64,000 bases of DNA from Filimonas lacunae (lineage in GTDB: Bacteria > Bacteroidota > Bacteroidia > Chitinophagales > Chitinophagaceae): the NCBI RefSeq assembly GCF_002355595.1, contig NZ_AP017422.1, forward strand, positions 1,674,001 to 1,738,000. The letters are read 5' to 3'. The notes below the pieces were generated by a model, which ran no database searches, was not told where the DNA came from, and was given only the letters and a program-made list of their open reading frames with translations. Positions 25,075 through 35,064 of the stretch are shown here, in pieces. Both the position numbers and the translations under genes were made by a program. Position 1 is the first letter of the stretch, and the number at the start of each line of letters is the position of its first letter.

Positions 25075-26112
25075 ATGGACGAAAATCTTCAAAAATACAG
25101 CCAGTACCGGGTTGCCGACTTTTTAGGCGACGACGCTTTTATCCGTTGGGCGCAATATCCGAACGAGTGGAATGGGCAGGAGTGGGCTGCTGTACTAGCT
25201 GCTTTTCCTGAAAAACAAGCCGATATACAGCGCGCCCGGGAATTGGCCATAGCACTGGGTGCACAGGAAACTGCACCTGCCCTGGCAGATAGAAAGGAAT
25301 GGTTGTGGCAGCAGATTACCGCCAATAGCATTGATAAAAAGCATCGCGTACCTGTGTTGTTATTACGCAGGTGGAAACCGCTGCTGGCCGCCGCCGCTGT
25401 TTTACTGGTATTGTGCTATGCAGGGTATGAAGCGTTTTTACATACTACGCGTGAAGTAAAAACCGGTTTTGGCAGCCAGGCCATGGTGAATATGCCCGAC
25501 GAATCGGAGATTATGTTAAACCGCCATTCCAGCATTGCTTACTCCCGGCTGTGGAATGCTGCCCGCTCCCGCGAAGTGGAGCTTACCGGGGAAGCCGATT
25601 TTAAAGTGAAGCATGTGGCGGTGCCGGGTAAAACTACCATGGCCGACTCGTTCCGGGTGCATGTGAACAAGCTTACTATTACTGTGCTGGGTACTGAATT
25701 CAATGTACGCAGCCGCAGGGGACAAACAGCGGTAACACTGCGCCAGGGCCGGCTGCGTATTGATTTTGCCAATGCCACGCAAGCACCTGTGTACCTGTTG
25801 CCGGGCGAGCAATATGTCTATAACGAAGCAGCACCTGCACAGGCCGTTAAACAGGCTGCCAGTGTAAACAAGGCCAGCGCCTGGAAGCAACAGACTTTAA
25901 TACTGGAAGGTACCGGTGTAAAAGACATTGTGGAAATGCTGGAAGATGAATATGGTTATAAAGTAGTGGTGAAGAACCCCGCTATACTTACGCGTAAAAT
26001 ACGTGGCAGTGTGCCCGTTAAAGATATCAGCAATCTCTTTTTCGTATTACAAAACATACTGGATGTGAACATAGAACAGCAGGGGAATACGCTGCTTATT
26101 ACCGATAAATAA
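25075..26112 (+). CDS. FecR-family anti-sigma factor (locus 2)
   Basis: 345 residues, the shortest of the three FecR proteins here. Cytoplasmic N-terminus of about 100 residues, one membrane segment (about 101-120, PLLAAAAVLLVLCYAGYEAF), a periplasmic FecR domain (GFGSQAMVNMPDESEIML, VELTGEADFKV, TVLGTEFNVRS) and a C-terminal DUF4974-like domain (IVEMLEDEYGYKVVV). Unlike loci 1 and 3, the susC start lies only 30 bases after its stop with no hairpin between, so regulator and transporter may share one transcript. Confidence 0.86.
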   Translation: MDENLQKYSQYRVADFLGDDAFIRWAQYPNEWNGQEWAAVLAAFPEKQADIQRARELAIALGAQETAPALADRKEWLWQQITANSIDKKHRVPVLLLRRWKPLLAAAAVLLVLCYAGYEAFLHTTREVKTGFGSQAMVNMPDESEIMLNRHSSIAYSRLWNAARSREVELTGEADFKVKHVAVPGKTTMADSFRVHVNKLTITVLGTEFNVRSRRGQTAVTLRQGRLRIDFANATQAPVYLLPGEQYVYNEAAPAQAVKQAASVNKASAWKQQTLILEGTGVKDIVEMLEDEYGYKVVVKNPAILTRKIRGSVPVKDISNLFFVLQNILDVNIEQQGNTLLITDK

Positions 26113-26142
26113 TCATTGTTAGAATTTTTTATTTACACGCTT

Positions 26143-29100
26143 ATGAAGAGAATGTTACAGGGTATATTAATACCCGCACTACTGCTGTTGGGCAATAGCC
26201 TGTTTTTACAGGCGTATGGCCAGAATAAGGAGATGCCGTTTAAGATGGCCCTGGATAAAATAGGGGCGTTATATGGCACCAGTTTTATTTACGAAGATAA
26301 CCTGTTTGACAAAGAGCCTGCGGTGCGCTTTGAAGTGCCTGCCAACACACAACGTGAGATAGGCGAAGTGTTGAAAGAACTATTGTATCCACGCAACTAC
26401 CTGTTTTTGTTTGTGGATAAAACACATTACACCATTATAAAAAGCAAGAAAAGCACTACCGAAAAGCTGGAAGCGCCTGCCGGTGCCACCCCGCAAACCA
26501 GGTTGGTGTATGGCAAGATAACAGACGAAAGCGGTAAGCCTGTAGAGGGCGCTACTGTAGTGGCCGATGGCGCACGCGTAGCTACCGTGAGTGCGGGTGA
26601 TGGCGCTTACCGTATGTATATTCCGGAGGGTATTAACACACTGGGCATTTCTTATATAGGCAAGCTTACACAGCATGTGCCGGTGGGCGCTTCGGGTGAA
26701 GCGAATGTGATTTTATTTTCTGAATCTGCTTCTTTAAGTGAAGTGGTGGTGGTGTCTACGGGGTTGCAGCAATTACCCAAAGAACGGGCTACAGGTTCGT
26801 TTAGTGTGGTAAGCAGCAAGCAGCTGGAGCAAACGCCTACGCCAAACATATTACAGCGTTTAGAAACGCAGGTGCCGGGGCTGATGCTCACTATGCTGAA
26901 CGGGGATAATACTATGGCTTATGGTGGTAATCTGATCAGTCCTGATCCTGCGGCTAAAGCAGGCATTTATACCATGAAGGTGAGAGGTACCAGCACGCTG
27001 AATGCAGATCAATACCCGTTGGTGGTGATTGACGGGTTTCCGGCCGAGGTGGATTTGCGTACTTTAAACCCCAATGATGTGGAGCAGGTAACTGTGTTGA
27101 AAGATGCGGCTGCAGCTTCTATATGGGGCATCAGGGCTACCAATGGCGTGATTGTGATACAGACGAAGAAGGGCCGGCTGAACCAGAAAACAGGCATCAG
27201 TTTTAACTCTAACGTAGGATGGGCGCCCAAATCAGTATTGAATAATCAGCACCTGCTTACTTCGGCGCAAATGCTGGATTTTGAAAAGGAACTGGTAGAT
27301 AAGAACCTGGTGATAGACTATTCTGCCAACGATTTTGCGCCGGGTATTAGCCAGGGAATGAGTTTGTTGCAGCGGGCAAAGCGTGGAGAAATAACGCAGG
27401 ATCAATTAAACCAGCAACTGGCTGCTTTAGGTGCTTCTACTAATTATAATGAATTCGGGAAGTATTTTATGAGTGCGCCTAATACGCAAAGCTATAATTT
27501 GTCGGTAAACGGTGGCGGTAATGCTTATTCGTTCTTTACCTCCGCTTCTTATGCCAGGGAGCAAACAAATTTAAAAGGTTCTGCTACCAGCCGTATCACA
27601 CTTACGTCTAATCAAACCTTTAAAATAGCGAAGGTCATTGACTTTAGCTCTAATGTTCGTTTGTCGTTCGTGAACGCCGCTTATAACAGCATTGGATTGA
27701 GTGCGCTGGTAAACCGTTCGTTACCTTTTATGCCTTACGATCATGTGGTAGATGCGGATGGTAATGGTATAGGTTATTACCAGAAGTTTAACCAGGCGTT
27801 TAGTGATAAGCTTATAAGCAGGGGGTATCTGGATTACCGGTACAACTACCTGCAGGAGCAACAGAATATGGACAACACGATCAAGGAAACCAACCTGACA
27901 GGTAATTTTAGTGTAACGGCTCCGGTGCCTTTGGTAAAGGGGTTAACGGCTAATGTGTTGTATTCTATAGAAAAATCGTTTAGTAATTCGCGCAATTTTC
28001 AAAACGAGTACACGTTTGCTGCCCGTGATTTTATGAACCAGGGTACTTCTTATGATGCCGGCACGGATGTGGCTACCATGAATGTGCCCAAGGGTGGTAT
28101 TTTAAGTCTGCAGCAAAACACACGTAATAACTATAGTTTAAGAGGGCAGCTTACCTATTCGGGAAAGCTGGGCTATGATCATGAACTGAACATGATTGCC
28201 GGTTCGGAGATAAGACAAACGTATGATGTTATTTCCCCCGACCTGGCTTATGGCTGGAATGATTATGCGCAAAGGAGGGTGGCGGTGCCTACCACCTACG
28301 CTTCTATGTACGGCTATGATCTTAATGCGCCGTTGGCAAGCGGTTATTCCGATCAGCAAAGAAGGTTCCTGTCATATTTTTCCAATGCAGCTTATACCTT
28401 CAAAGGGAAGTATACGGTATCTGGTAGCGTGCGGTTTGATGATTACAACAACTTTGGTTTAGATGTAAAATACCGCTCAAAGCCTTTCTGGAGTTCTGGC
28501 GCCAGCTGGAACGTGCTGCGTGAAAGCTTTATGCAGCAGGCGAAGTGGGTATCCGGATTAACATTGAGGGCTACCTATGGCATTAGCGGTAATATAGATC
28601 GTACAGCGCATCCCGAAGCTACTATAGCTTTTGGAAGTAATGATTATGTAACGAATTACCCCACTGCTTTTATTGTTTCGCCCGCTAACCCGGAGTTGAG
28701 ATGGGAAACAACCAGCACATTCAATATTGGAACTGATTTCGCCTTTTTAAATCAACGCATCACGGGGTCGTTTGAATATTATGCTAAACATGGTAAAGAC
28801 CTGTTTGCCAATTTTAATACCGATCCTACGCTGGGTTTCAGTCAGCTGAACAGGAACACTGCCACGCTGGATGCCAAAGGTTTTGAAGGCTCTTTAACCG
28901 GTAATATTATCAGTAAGAAAAACCTGTCGTGGAGTGTTACTGTAACCTATGCCTATAACAAAAATACTATCACTGATAACCGTTATGGAATTCCGGTGGG
29001 TATTGCCAATAGTCCTATCGGGGCGGGTTATATTAAAGGATATCCTACCACTTACCTGTTTGTGTATCGTTTTGCAGGGTTGGATAATAAAGGGCAGAGC

Positions 29101-29691
29101 GTGGTATATGATCAAAAGAACAATAAAGTAACTTCTGCACAAAGTCTTACCGATATCAACGATCTCAAATATGCAGGAACTACTACACCTAAGTATTTTG
29201 GTAGTATTAATCAAAACTTACGTGTAGGCAATTTTACGCTGGGGGCGCAGTTAACTTACCGCCTGGGATATGTGTTTTTGAAAAACTCGGTTCCATTATA
29301 TGTAAGCCGCTCTACGGTGGCGTATAGCCTGAATGGCGATATTGCCAAAAGATGGAAACAGGCGGGAGATGAAGCTTTTACCAATGTACCGGGCTTAGGT
29401 GGCATCACTTATACCAGCTATCTGCGTTATACTTATTCTGATCTGAACGTGCTTCCCGGCGGTTATATACGCCTGCAACAGGTGTCGCTGGGGTATAACC
29501 TGCCTGATAACCTGTTTAAAAAACTGGGTATGAAAAACGTGAATGTACAAGGTGTGGTGCGCAACCTGGGCCTTATATGGCGTAAGAACAAGGAAGGTAT
29601 AGATCCTGACTTCCAGGTTGGTTCAACAGGTACTGGTTTACGCCTGGCGCCTACACCATTGTATTCTTTTTCTATTAATGCAAACTTTTAA
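26143..29691 (+). CDS. SusC/RagA-family TonB-dependent transporter with STN domain (locus 2)
   Basis: 1182 residues from the ATG at 26143 (MKRMLQGILIPALLLLG); a longer frame from a TTG nine codons upstream is less likely because it lies before the signal peptide. STN domain after the signal (FKMALDKIGALYGTSFIYED), carboxypeptidase-regulatory-like domain (GKITDESGKPVEGATVVADG), plug (LETQVPGLMLTMLNGDN, then VLKDAAAASIWGIRATNG), and a beta-barrel ending FSINANF. The STN domain matches the sigma/FecR pair upstream. Substrate unknown; downstream genes are a TlpA-like protein and a hydrolase, not carbohydrate enzymes. Confidence 0.9.
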   Translation: MKRMLQGILIPALLLLGNSLFLQAYGQNKEMPFKMALDKIGALYGTSFIYEDNLFDKEPAVRFEVPANTQREIGEVLKELLYPRNYLFLFVDKTHYTIIKSKKSTTEKLEAPAGATPQTRLVYGKITDESGKPVEGATVVADGARVATVSAGDGAYRMYIPEGINTLGISYIGKLTQHVPVGASGEANVILFSESASLSEVVVVSTGLQQLPKERATGSFSVVSSKQLEQTPTPNILQRLETQVPGLMLTMLNGDNTMAYGGNLISPDPAAKAGIYTMKVRGTSTLNADQYPLVVIDGFPAEVDLRTLNPNDVEQVTVLKDAAAASIWGIRATNGVIVIQTKKGRLNQKTGISFNSNVGWAPKSVLNNQHLLTSAQMLDFEKELVDKNLVIDYSANDFAPGISQGMSLLQRAKRGEITQDQLNQQLAALGASTNYNEFGKYFMSAPNTQSYNLSVNGGGNAYSFFTSASYAREQTNLKGSATSRITLTSNQTFKIAKVIDFSSNVRLSFVNAAYNSIGLSALVNRSLPFMPYDHVVDADGNGIGYYQKFNQAFSDKLISRGYLDYRYNYLQEQQNMDNTIKETNLTGNFSVTAPVPLVKGLTANVLYSIEKSFSNSRNFQNEYTFAARDFMNQGTSYDAGTDVATMNVPKGGILSLQQNTRNNYSLRGQLTYSGKLGYDHELNMIAGSEIRQTYDVISPDLAYGWNDYAQRRVAVPTTYASMYGYDLNAPLASGYSDQQRRFLSYFSNAAYTFKGKYTVSGSVRFDDYNNFGLDVKYRSKPFWSSGASWNVLRESFMQQAKWVSGLTLRATYGISGNIDRTAHPEATIAFGSNDYVTNYPTAFIVSPANPELRWETTSTFNIGTDFAFLNQRITGSFEYYAKHGKDLFANFNTDPTLGFSQLNRNTATLDAKGFEGSLTGNIISKKNLSWSVTVTYAYNKNTITDNRYGIPVGIANSPIGAGYIKGYPTTYLFVYRFAGLDNKGQSVVYDQKNNKVTSAQSLTDINDLKYAGTTTPKYFGSINQNLRVGNFTLGAQLTYRLGYVFLKNSVPLYVSRSTVAYSLNGDIAKRWKQAGDEAFTNVPGLGGITYTSYLRYTYSDLNVLPGGYIRLQQVSLGYNLPDNLFKKLGMKNVNVQGVVRNLGLIWRKNKEGIDPDFQVGSTGTGLRLAPTPLYSFSINANF

Positions 29692-29700
29692 ACAGTACGT

Positions 29701-31077
29701 ATGAAAAAAGTATCTCTTTCCATATATATCATCACGGCTTTACTGGCTGCCGGTTGTCAGAAGTATGTAGACATTCGCACGAAAGGGCAGCTGATTCCCA
29801 GTGAAACGGAGAATTACCGGTATATCATGAACCAGGCTTCTACGCTGAATTTTGGAGATGGTTACAATGATCTGGCATCAGATGATGTAGATTTTGTGGA
29901 CCTTGCGCAACAGCAAAGCCTTGCTAATTATACGCCTTATAATAATTACTATACCTGGGCAGAAAAAATGTATGACGCCAGCTCGCAGGATTATAACTGG
30001 AATGGCATGTATACTATTGTGTATAACTGCAATACAGTGCTGGAAGGGGTGATGGGTAGTAATAACGGAACGAGTACAGAGAAAAATCAGATTTACGGCG
30101 AGGCCCTGGTTCACAGGGCTGACGCCTATCTGACGCTGGTAAAAGCATACGGTAAGGCTTATGATTCCGCTACTGCTGCTACTGATTTAGGAGTGCCTTT
30201 GCTATTGAAGGCAGCTACCGAATCGGGCGAACCGCGCGCTTCTGTTCAGGCGGTGTACAGTCGCATTGTGGAAGATTTAAAACAGGCGGCGCCCTTGCTG
30301 AGCAGAACCACACAGCTCAATACCTTTCCTACCCGTGCCGCGGCTTTTGCTTTGCTGGCCCGCGTTAGCCTGGATATGGGCAACTATACCGATGCCATTA
30401 CTTATGCAGATAGCACGCTGGCCATTAAAAACGCGGTGCTGGATATGAATACGCTCAACGGAAACATACCGAGGGCTACAGATAATCCGGAAGTTATATT
30501 AACCAAGTTTGCGAACGCAAGCATGGCATATGCTCCGGCTATTTTACGGTTAAGTGATGAAATGGCCAACCTTTTGGGTACTGCCGATTTGCGCTACCAG
30601 GTATATACAGGTGATGCCAATGCTTACGCAGATCCTTCTTATACAGGCAGGATGTACCTGGTAGATTATTTCAGCAGCTATCCACAGGCGCGTAACTGTG
30701 GCGTTACGGTGCCGGAGGTGATGCTGATAAAAGCGGAATGTGTAGCGAGAAAAGGGCAGGCTTCACCTGCGATGGACCTGGTGAATGCGCTGCGTGTAAA
30801 ACGTTTTGCTGCCGCGGATTATGTGGCTGAAACGGCTGCCAATGCCGATGAGGCTTTGCGTAAGGTGCTGGATGAGCGTAGAAGGGAACTGTTTTGCCGT
30901 GGTTTCAGATGGAATGATCTGAAACGTTTGAACAAAGAGGCGCGTTTTGCCAAAACCATTACCCGCAATTTTAATGGGGTTACATATACATTGGCTCCGG
31001 GTAGCAACCGCTATGTGTTTCCTATAGCAGATTACTACTTTAGTTTTAATACCAACCTGGTACAAAATCCAAGATAA
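29701..31077 (+). CDS. SusD/RagB-family nutrient-binding lipoprotein (locus 2)
   Basis: 458 residues with lipobox LAAGC (Cys about residue 19). SusD-type features: helical regions IYGEALVHRADAYLTLVKAYG and AAFALLARVSLDMGNYTDA, and the C-terminal signature EALRKVLDERRRELFCRG followed by FRWNDLKRLN, ending LVQNPR. Starts 9 bases after susC. Pairs with it at the outer membrane as a substrate-capturing lid. It is shorter than the locus 1 SusD and not closely similar to it, so the two loci probably take up different molecules. Confidence 0.89.
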   Translation: MKKVSLSIYIITALLAAGCQKYVDIRTKGQLIPSETENYRYIMNQASTLNFGDGYNDLASDDVDFVDLAQQQSLANYTPYNNYYTWAEKMYDASSQDYNWNGMYTIVYNCNTVLEGVMGSNNGTSTEKNQIYGEALVHRADAYLTLVKAYGKAYDSATAATDLGVPLLLKAATESGEPRASVQAVYSRIVEDLKQAAPLLSRTTQLNTFPTRAAAFALLARVSLDMGNYTDAITYADSTLAIKNAVLDMNTLNGNIPRATDNPEVILTKFANASMAYAPAILRLSDEMANLLGTADLRYQVYTGDANAYADPSYTGRMYLVDYFSSYPQARNCGVTVPEVMLIKAECVARKGQASPAMDLVNALRVKRFAAADYVAETAANADEALRKVLDERRRELFCRGFRWNDLKRLNKEARFAKTITRNFNGVTYTLAPGSNRYVFPIADYYFSFNTNLVQNPR

Positions 31078-31088
31078 AGAGAATAAAA

Positions 31089-33107
31089 ATGAATTATTGT
31101 AAAGTGAAGCTGTTATTGTGCTGTTTGTTATTGGCGATGATGCCGGTATCCTATGCCCAATATAAAAACCTGACATTTACGCCGGACGTAATCCCTGCCG
31201 GTACCTCATTTGCTTTTACATACGATGCGGCCGGTACGCCGCTGGAGGGTAAGCGGGATATTGCCTGTATAGTATATTATTTTTCCAATGCCACTTACCA
31301 ATGGAAAGGAATTGATCTGACAATAGATTCAGCAGGGGATAATAAATGGAAAGGCGTTTGTGCCACAAAAGATGATTGGGCTTTTGTTACTTTCAAATTT
31401 CAGGCAGGCGATTCGGTGGATAATAACAACAATCTCACTTATGGTTACCTGTTGAGCGATGCCACACACCCGGGACTGAATGCGCGCTGTGCCTATGCTG
31501 CCTGGGGCCTGCTACGCTCGCCGGGATATGGCTATGCAATTGATGGTTATGTTGACGGTAGCCATGCTATTGGAGATACCGTTACGGCTTACTGGTTAAC
31601 GATGGAATTGAAAAAGCCTACTACAACGGCAGCAGACAGATCGGTTTTTGTAATTCCTTATACCAGGTCTTTGTATGCTGCTTATGGAATGGAAAAATTG
31701 CCTGAAATAAACGCGGCACTACGTTTTCTCACCCGTGCCGATGCTTCGCAGGAAGATCTTGCCAAGGCATGGTATATTACTGCACAGCTATTGAAAGACG
31801 CTGTAAGGAAAGATTCGGTGGAGATGTTGCTGAATACCCGTTTCCCCAACAATGTATTACAAAAACTGGCTTACTATCGTCGCTTTTTTAACGAGAAGGA
31901 TTTTCCGAAAAGAGCAGCCATGGCCGATACTTTCCTGGCTAAATATCCTTACAGCGAAAGAATGGAGTGGTTGGATGAGGCTAACAGGATTGACTATAAT
32001 ACCGCTTACCTGGCTACCATTTTGTTTGGTGCCATGAATAAGAATTATACTGCTGCCGACAAGTACATAGATCAATTACCTTATGTTACTACTATTAACG
32101 TGTATTACCGTTTAATAGATGTGGCGCATGCCCGAAAGGATTTGAGTGATAGTTTCCTGTATCCTTATTCTAAAAAGCTGGTAACACATATGGAGCAGTT
32201 TGCCGGTGAACAGACTGCAATATTTAGCTGGATGACAGCCCGGGAATGGAAAAGTCGTTTTGAAAATGATTTTTTTGCCGGTGTGGCTAAGCCAATGTTG
32301 TTTGCGCATGTAGAAATATGCAACAGCACAGGACGCTATGCAGAGGCATTGCTTTATGCGCGTATGGCACAGGAGGCACAGCATTTTAAAAAAGCTGATT
32401 TAAATGATGCTTATGTGTTGGCCCTGCAAAAGAACGGGCAGGATAAAGAAGTGAATGATGCGCTGATCAAAAGCATGTACGAAAACCAGGCTTCACCTGC
32501 AATGATAGATCTGTTAAAGCAAAGCTATCTAAAGGTGCATGGTTCGGAGGAAGGATTTGATCAGTATCTGCAGTCACTGAAAAATGCAGCTGCTTCTAAA
32601 AGCAATGATGCCGACAATGAAATGATAGATGTGCCTATGCTTGCATGGACCATGCGTGATGGAAATAACAAGGTGGTAACCCAGCAGTCTTTAAAAGGCA
32701 AAGTGGTAGTGCTTGATTTCTGGGCTACCTGGTGTGTGCCTTGTAAGGCTTCTTTTCCGGGAATGAACCTGGCTGTGGAAAAGTATAAGAATGATAAAGA
32801 TGTGGTGTTTTATTTTGTAGACACGGAAGAACCAGGTAAAAATTATAAGCAGCAGATTGCGCAATATCTTACTAAAAATAATTTCCCTTTCCAGGTATTG
32901 TTTGATAACCCTATGACGGATGGCAAGCATACCGGAGAAGTGTTTGAAAGGGTGTGTAAGCTGTTTCATATATCAGGGATACCACAAAAGCTGATCATAG
33001 ATAAGAAAGGGCATGTGCGTTTTATTACGGTAGGATATAAAGGCAGTGCCAGTGCATTAGCCGATGAAATGGTGGAACTGATTGAACTGACTAAAAAAGC
33101 GAAGTAA
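31089..33107 (+). CDS. TlpA-like thioredoxin-domain protein with large N-terminal region (locus 2)
   Basis: 672 residues. Signal peptide ends near VSYAQ. An Ig-like N-terminal domain (about 25-200) is followed by helical, TPR-like repeats, and a C-terminal TlpA/AhpC-type thioredoxin domain (about 525-670) with active site WCVPC (Cys549 and Cys552), KGKVVVLDFWATW before it and the cis-Pro in SGIPQKLIIDK. Periplasmic thiol-disulfide exchange is expected. The protein in the same position of locus 3 has the same architecture, so this is a conserved companion of these SusCD systems. The next gene begins immediately after its stop codon. Confidence 0.85.
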   Translation: MNYCKVKLLLCCLLLAMMPVSYAQYKNLTFTPDVIPAGTSFAFTYDAAGTPLEGKRDIACIVYYFSNATYQWKGIDLTIDSAGDNKWKGVCATKDDWAFVTFKFQAGDSVDNNNNLTYGYLLSDATHPGLNARCAYAAWGLLRSPGYGYAIDGYVDGSHAIGDTVTAYWLTMELKKPTTTAADRSVFVIPYTRSLYAAYGMEKLPEINAALRFLTRADASQEDLAKAWYITAQLLKDAVRKDSVEMLLNTRFPNNVLQKLAYYRRFFNEKDFPKRAAMADTFLAKYPYSERMEWLDEANRIDYNTAYLATILFGAMNKNYTAADKYIDQLPYVTTINVYYRLIDVAHARKDLSDSFLYPYSKKLVTHMEQFAGEQTAIFSWMTAREWKSRFENDFFAGVAKPMLFAHVEICNSTGRYAEALLYARMAQEAQHFKKADLNDAYVLALQKNGQDKEVNDALIKSMYENQASPAMIDLLKQSYLKVHGSEEGFDQYLQSLKNAAASKSNDADNEMIDVPMLAWTMRDGNNKVVTQQSLKGKVVVLDFWATWCVPCKASFPGMNLAVEKYKNDKDVVFYFVDTEEPGKNYKQQIAQYLTKNNFPFQVLFDNPMTDGKHTGEVFERVCKLFHISGIPQKLIIDKKGHVRFITVGYKGSASALADEMVELIELTKKAK

Positions 33108-34190
33108 ATGCGAAGGATATATATAGCGCTGGCTATGGTGCTGTTCGGTGGTATAGGTGTAAGCCAGGCACAGCTTACGAAATATAAAGAAGATAGCGTG
33201 CGCTTTGCGAATGGGGACAAGTCTGTTTCTTTTGGTGGCACGCTTAGCCTGCCTGTAACAGGCAAACCTTGTGCAGCAGTGGTGATATTGTCGGGCACTG
33301 GCCCGCAAAACCAGGATGGTGATATGGGCGGTCATAAAATGTTCAGCACTATTGCCCATTATTTAGGAGAGAGAGGCATTGCTGTGCTGCGTGTAGATGA
33401 CAGGGGCGTGGGCAGCACTACGGGCGAGTACGCAACAGCTACCACGGGTGATTTTGCAGCCGATGCACTGGCTGCGGTGGCTTACCTGAAAACACGGAAA
33501 GAGATCGATGCCGTTAAAATAGGGTTGATGGGCCATAGCGAAGGTGGAGCAGCTATGTGTATTGCGGCAGCACAAAGCAGTGATGTACATTTCCTGGTAG
33601 GTTTGGCAGGCCTGGCTATGGGTGGTTACGATTCGCAGATAAAGCAGAACGAGGATATTGTCAATGGATCGGCCTTGCCGGATTATGATAAGAAACGTTC
33701 TAATGAAATTGATTCGCTTATGTTTAGAACCGCATTGCAGTATGCCGATTCTGCCAACATGGAAGCGAAGCTTTTGGAAACCTACTTTACATGGAAACAT
33801 AAAGACAGTATCTATTTCGAATCGCTACACATAGAGTTTGATCATTTCCGGTTTCCTTATTATAGCTATATAGCCAAAGCTATCGGACCATGGTATCGTT
33901 ATTTTATCAGCTACAATGCTGCTAAAGTAATGGCGCAGGTAAAAGTACCTGTGCTGGCATTGAATGGAGATAAGGATATCCTGGTGGCTTGCAAGGAAAA
34001 CCTGGAAAACTGGAAACAGTATATTGCCGCAGGCGGTAATCATGATGTAACCACGGTGGTAATACCGGGTGTAAACCATTTGTTCCTTGCTTGTCAAAAA
34101 TGCGATTTATACGAATACCCACAACTGAAAACAGAATTTTCGCCGATGGCGCTGGATACCATTGTATCCTGGATACAGCAAAAGTTTTAA
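33108..34190 (+). CDS. Secreted alpha/beta hydrolase (locus 2)
   Basis: 360 residues with signal peptide (about 1-21, ending SQAQ). Alpha/beta hydrolase with the strand-turn VVILSGTGPQNQDGD typical of the secreted esterase/peptidase group, nucleophile elbow GHSEGG (about residue 143), acid in LNGDKDILV and base in IPGVNHLF. Its ATG abuts the stop of the TlpA-like gene, so translation is coupled. Substrate is not readable; esters or peptides are both possible. It is the last gene of locus 2 and is followed by a terminator. Confidence 0.83.
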   Translation: MRRIYIALAMVLFGGIGVSQAQLTKYKEDSVRFANGDKSVSFGGTLSLPVTGKPCAAVVILSGTGPQNQDGDMGGHKMFSTIAHYLGERGIAVLRVDDRGVGSTTGEYATATTGDFAADALAAVAYLKTRKEIDAVKIGLMGHSEGGAAMCIAAAQSSDVHFLVGLAGLAMGGYDSQIKQNEDIVNGSALPDYDKKRSNEIDSLMFRTALQYADSANMEAKLLETYFTWKHKDSIYFESLHIEFDHFRFPYYSYIAKAIGPWYRYFISYNAAKVMAQVKVPVLALNGDKDILVACKENLENWKQYIAAGGNHDVTTVVIPGVNHLFLACQKCDLYEYPQLKTEFSPMALDTIVSWIQQKF

Positions 34191-34220
34191 CCGCTTCCGG
34201 CTGCGGAACGGGTACAATAC

Positions 34221-34253
34221 AAGCCCTGTTGCCTGGTGGCGGCAGGGCTTTTT
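34221..34253 (+). terminator. Terminator of locus 2
   Basis: Arms AAGCCCTG (34221-34228) and CAGGGCTT, ending in a T run (to 34253). It lies within the upstream open extension of the next sigma frame, so that extension is not coding. Confidence 0.78.
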
Positions 34254-34320
34254 CATGGGCAGGCAGGGAGGGGGAATGTATAACAGGTTGCCGCATAGAT
34301 ACAACGCCGGTAACAGGGGC

Positions 34321-34353
34321 TTGTGGCTGACAAAATGTATTATTGTACATTTG
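34321..34353 (+). promoter_or_regulatory. Promoter of the locus 3 sigma gene
   Basis: TTG (34321-34323), 22 bases, TACATTTG (34346-34353), a full match to TAnnTTTG. Translation must therefore start downstream; the first fitting codon is the TTG at 34378. Confidence 0.5.
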
Positions 34354-34377
34354 CCATTGAGAAAATCATTTTCCCTG

Positions 34378-34974
34378 TTGTCAATACCTCCTGCATATAA
34401 CGAGTCGGCGCTGTTGCATTTAATTGCGGCGGGGGATGAAGCGGCTTTCCGGGAGTTTTTCGAAAGCAACCGGAACAAACTCTACACTTTTATATTCCGT
34501 TTTACCAAAACAGCACATGTTACAGAAGAGCTGGTGCAGGATGTTTTTATGCGTTTCTGGACTTACCGTACCAACCTCACTACGGTAGAAAACCCGGCCG
34601 GTTACCTTTTTTTTATGGCGCGCAACCGGTGTATCGATTACCTGCGCAAGGTGGCTAACGAAAATGCCATGCTGGAAAAGGTATGGAAACAGATTTCGGA
34701 AGCCCAGAACAGCACGGAAGAGCAATTGCAGATGAATGAAGTGCGCCGGCTGATAGATACGGCCCTCAGCCGCCTTTCGGCCCAGAAAAGATCGGTATTT
34801 CACCTGAGTCGTTATGAAGGATTATCCACCCGCGAAATTGCGCAACGCTTGCAATTGAGTGAGGGTACGGTGCGGAATATTATGTCAGATGTATTATTGC
34901 AGGTGCGAACCTACCTGCAACAGCATAACGTAACCCTGGCCATTGCTTTTGCAATCGTTTTCAACCAGTTATAA
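34378..34974 (+). CDS. ECF sigma factor, FecI type (locus 3), TTG start
   Basis: 198 residues from a TTG codon. No in-frame ATG lies between the terminator at 34221-34253 and sigma region 2, and a promoter -7 box ends at 34353, so TTG at 34378 (or at 34357) is the likely start; it gives the typical opening ESALLHLIAAGDEAAFREFF. Region 2 (YTFIFRFTKTAHVTEELVQ, DVFMRFW) and region 4 (LSRLSAQKRSVFHLSRYEG, STREIAQRLQLSEGTVRN) are clear. C-terminal hydrophobic tail LAIAFAIVFNQL. A rare start codon would keep its level low. FecR follows after about 90 bases. Confidence 0.8.
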   Translation: MSIPPAYNESALLHLIAAGDEAAFREFFESNRNKLYTFIFRFTKTAHVTEELVQDVFMRFWTYRTNLTTVENPAGYLFFMARNRCIDYLRKVANENAMLEKVWKQISEAQNSTEEQLQMNEVRRLIDTALSRLSAQKRSVFHLSRYEGLSTREIAQRLQLSEGTVRNIMSDVLLQVRTYLQQHNVTLAIAFAIVFNQL

Positions 34975-35064
34975 CTTTTTTAAAACTTTTTTGGATTTCG
35001 TCATGACATTTTTTTGCGCCGCCCGTCATTATATATAGAAGGGCGGTGTGCAGCCTTTCAATAC

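Noticed and set aside
34162-34377. Upstream extension of the locus 3 sigma factor from ATG
   Set aside because: It overlaps the preceding hydrolase gene, the locus 2 terminator and a promoter; sigma homology begins only after 34378.
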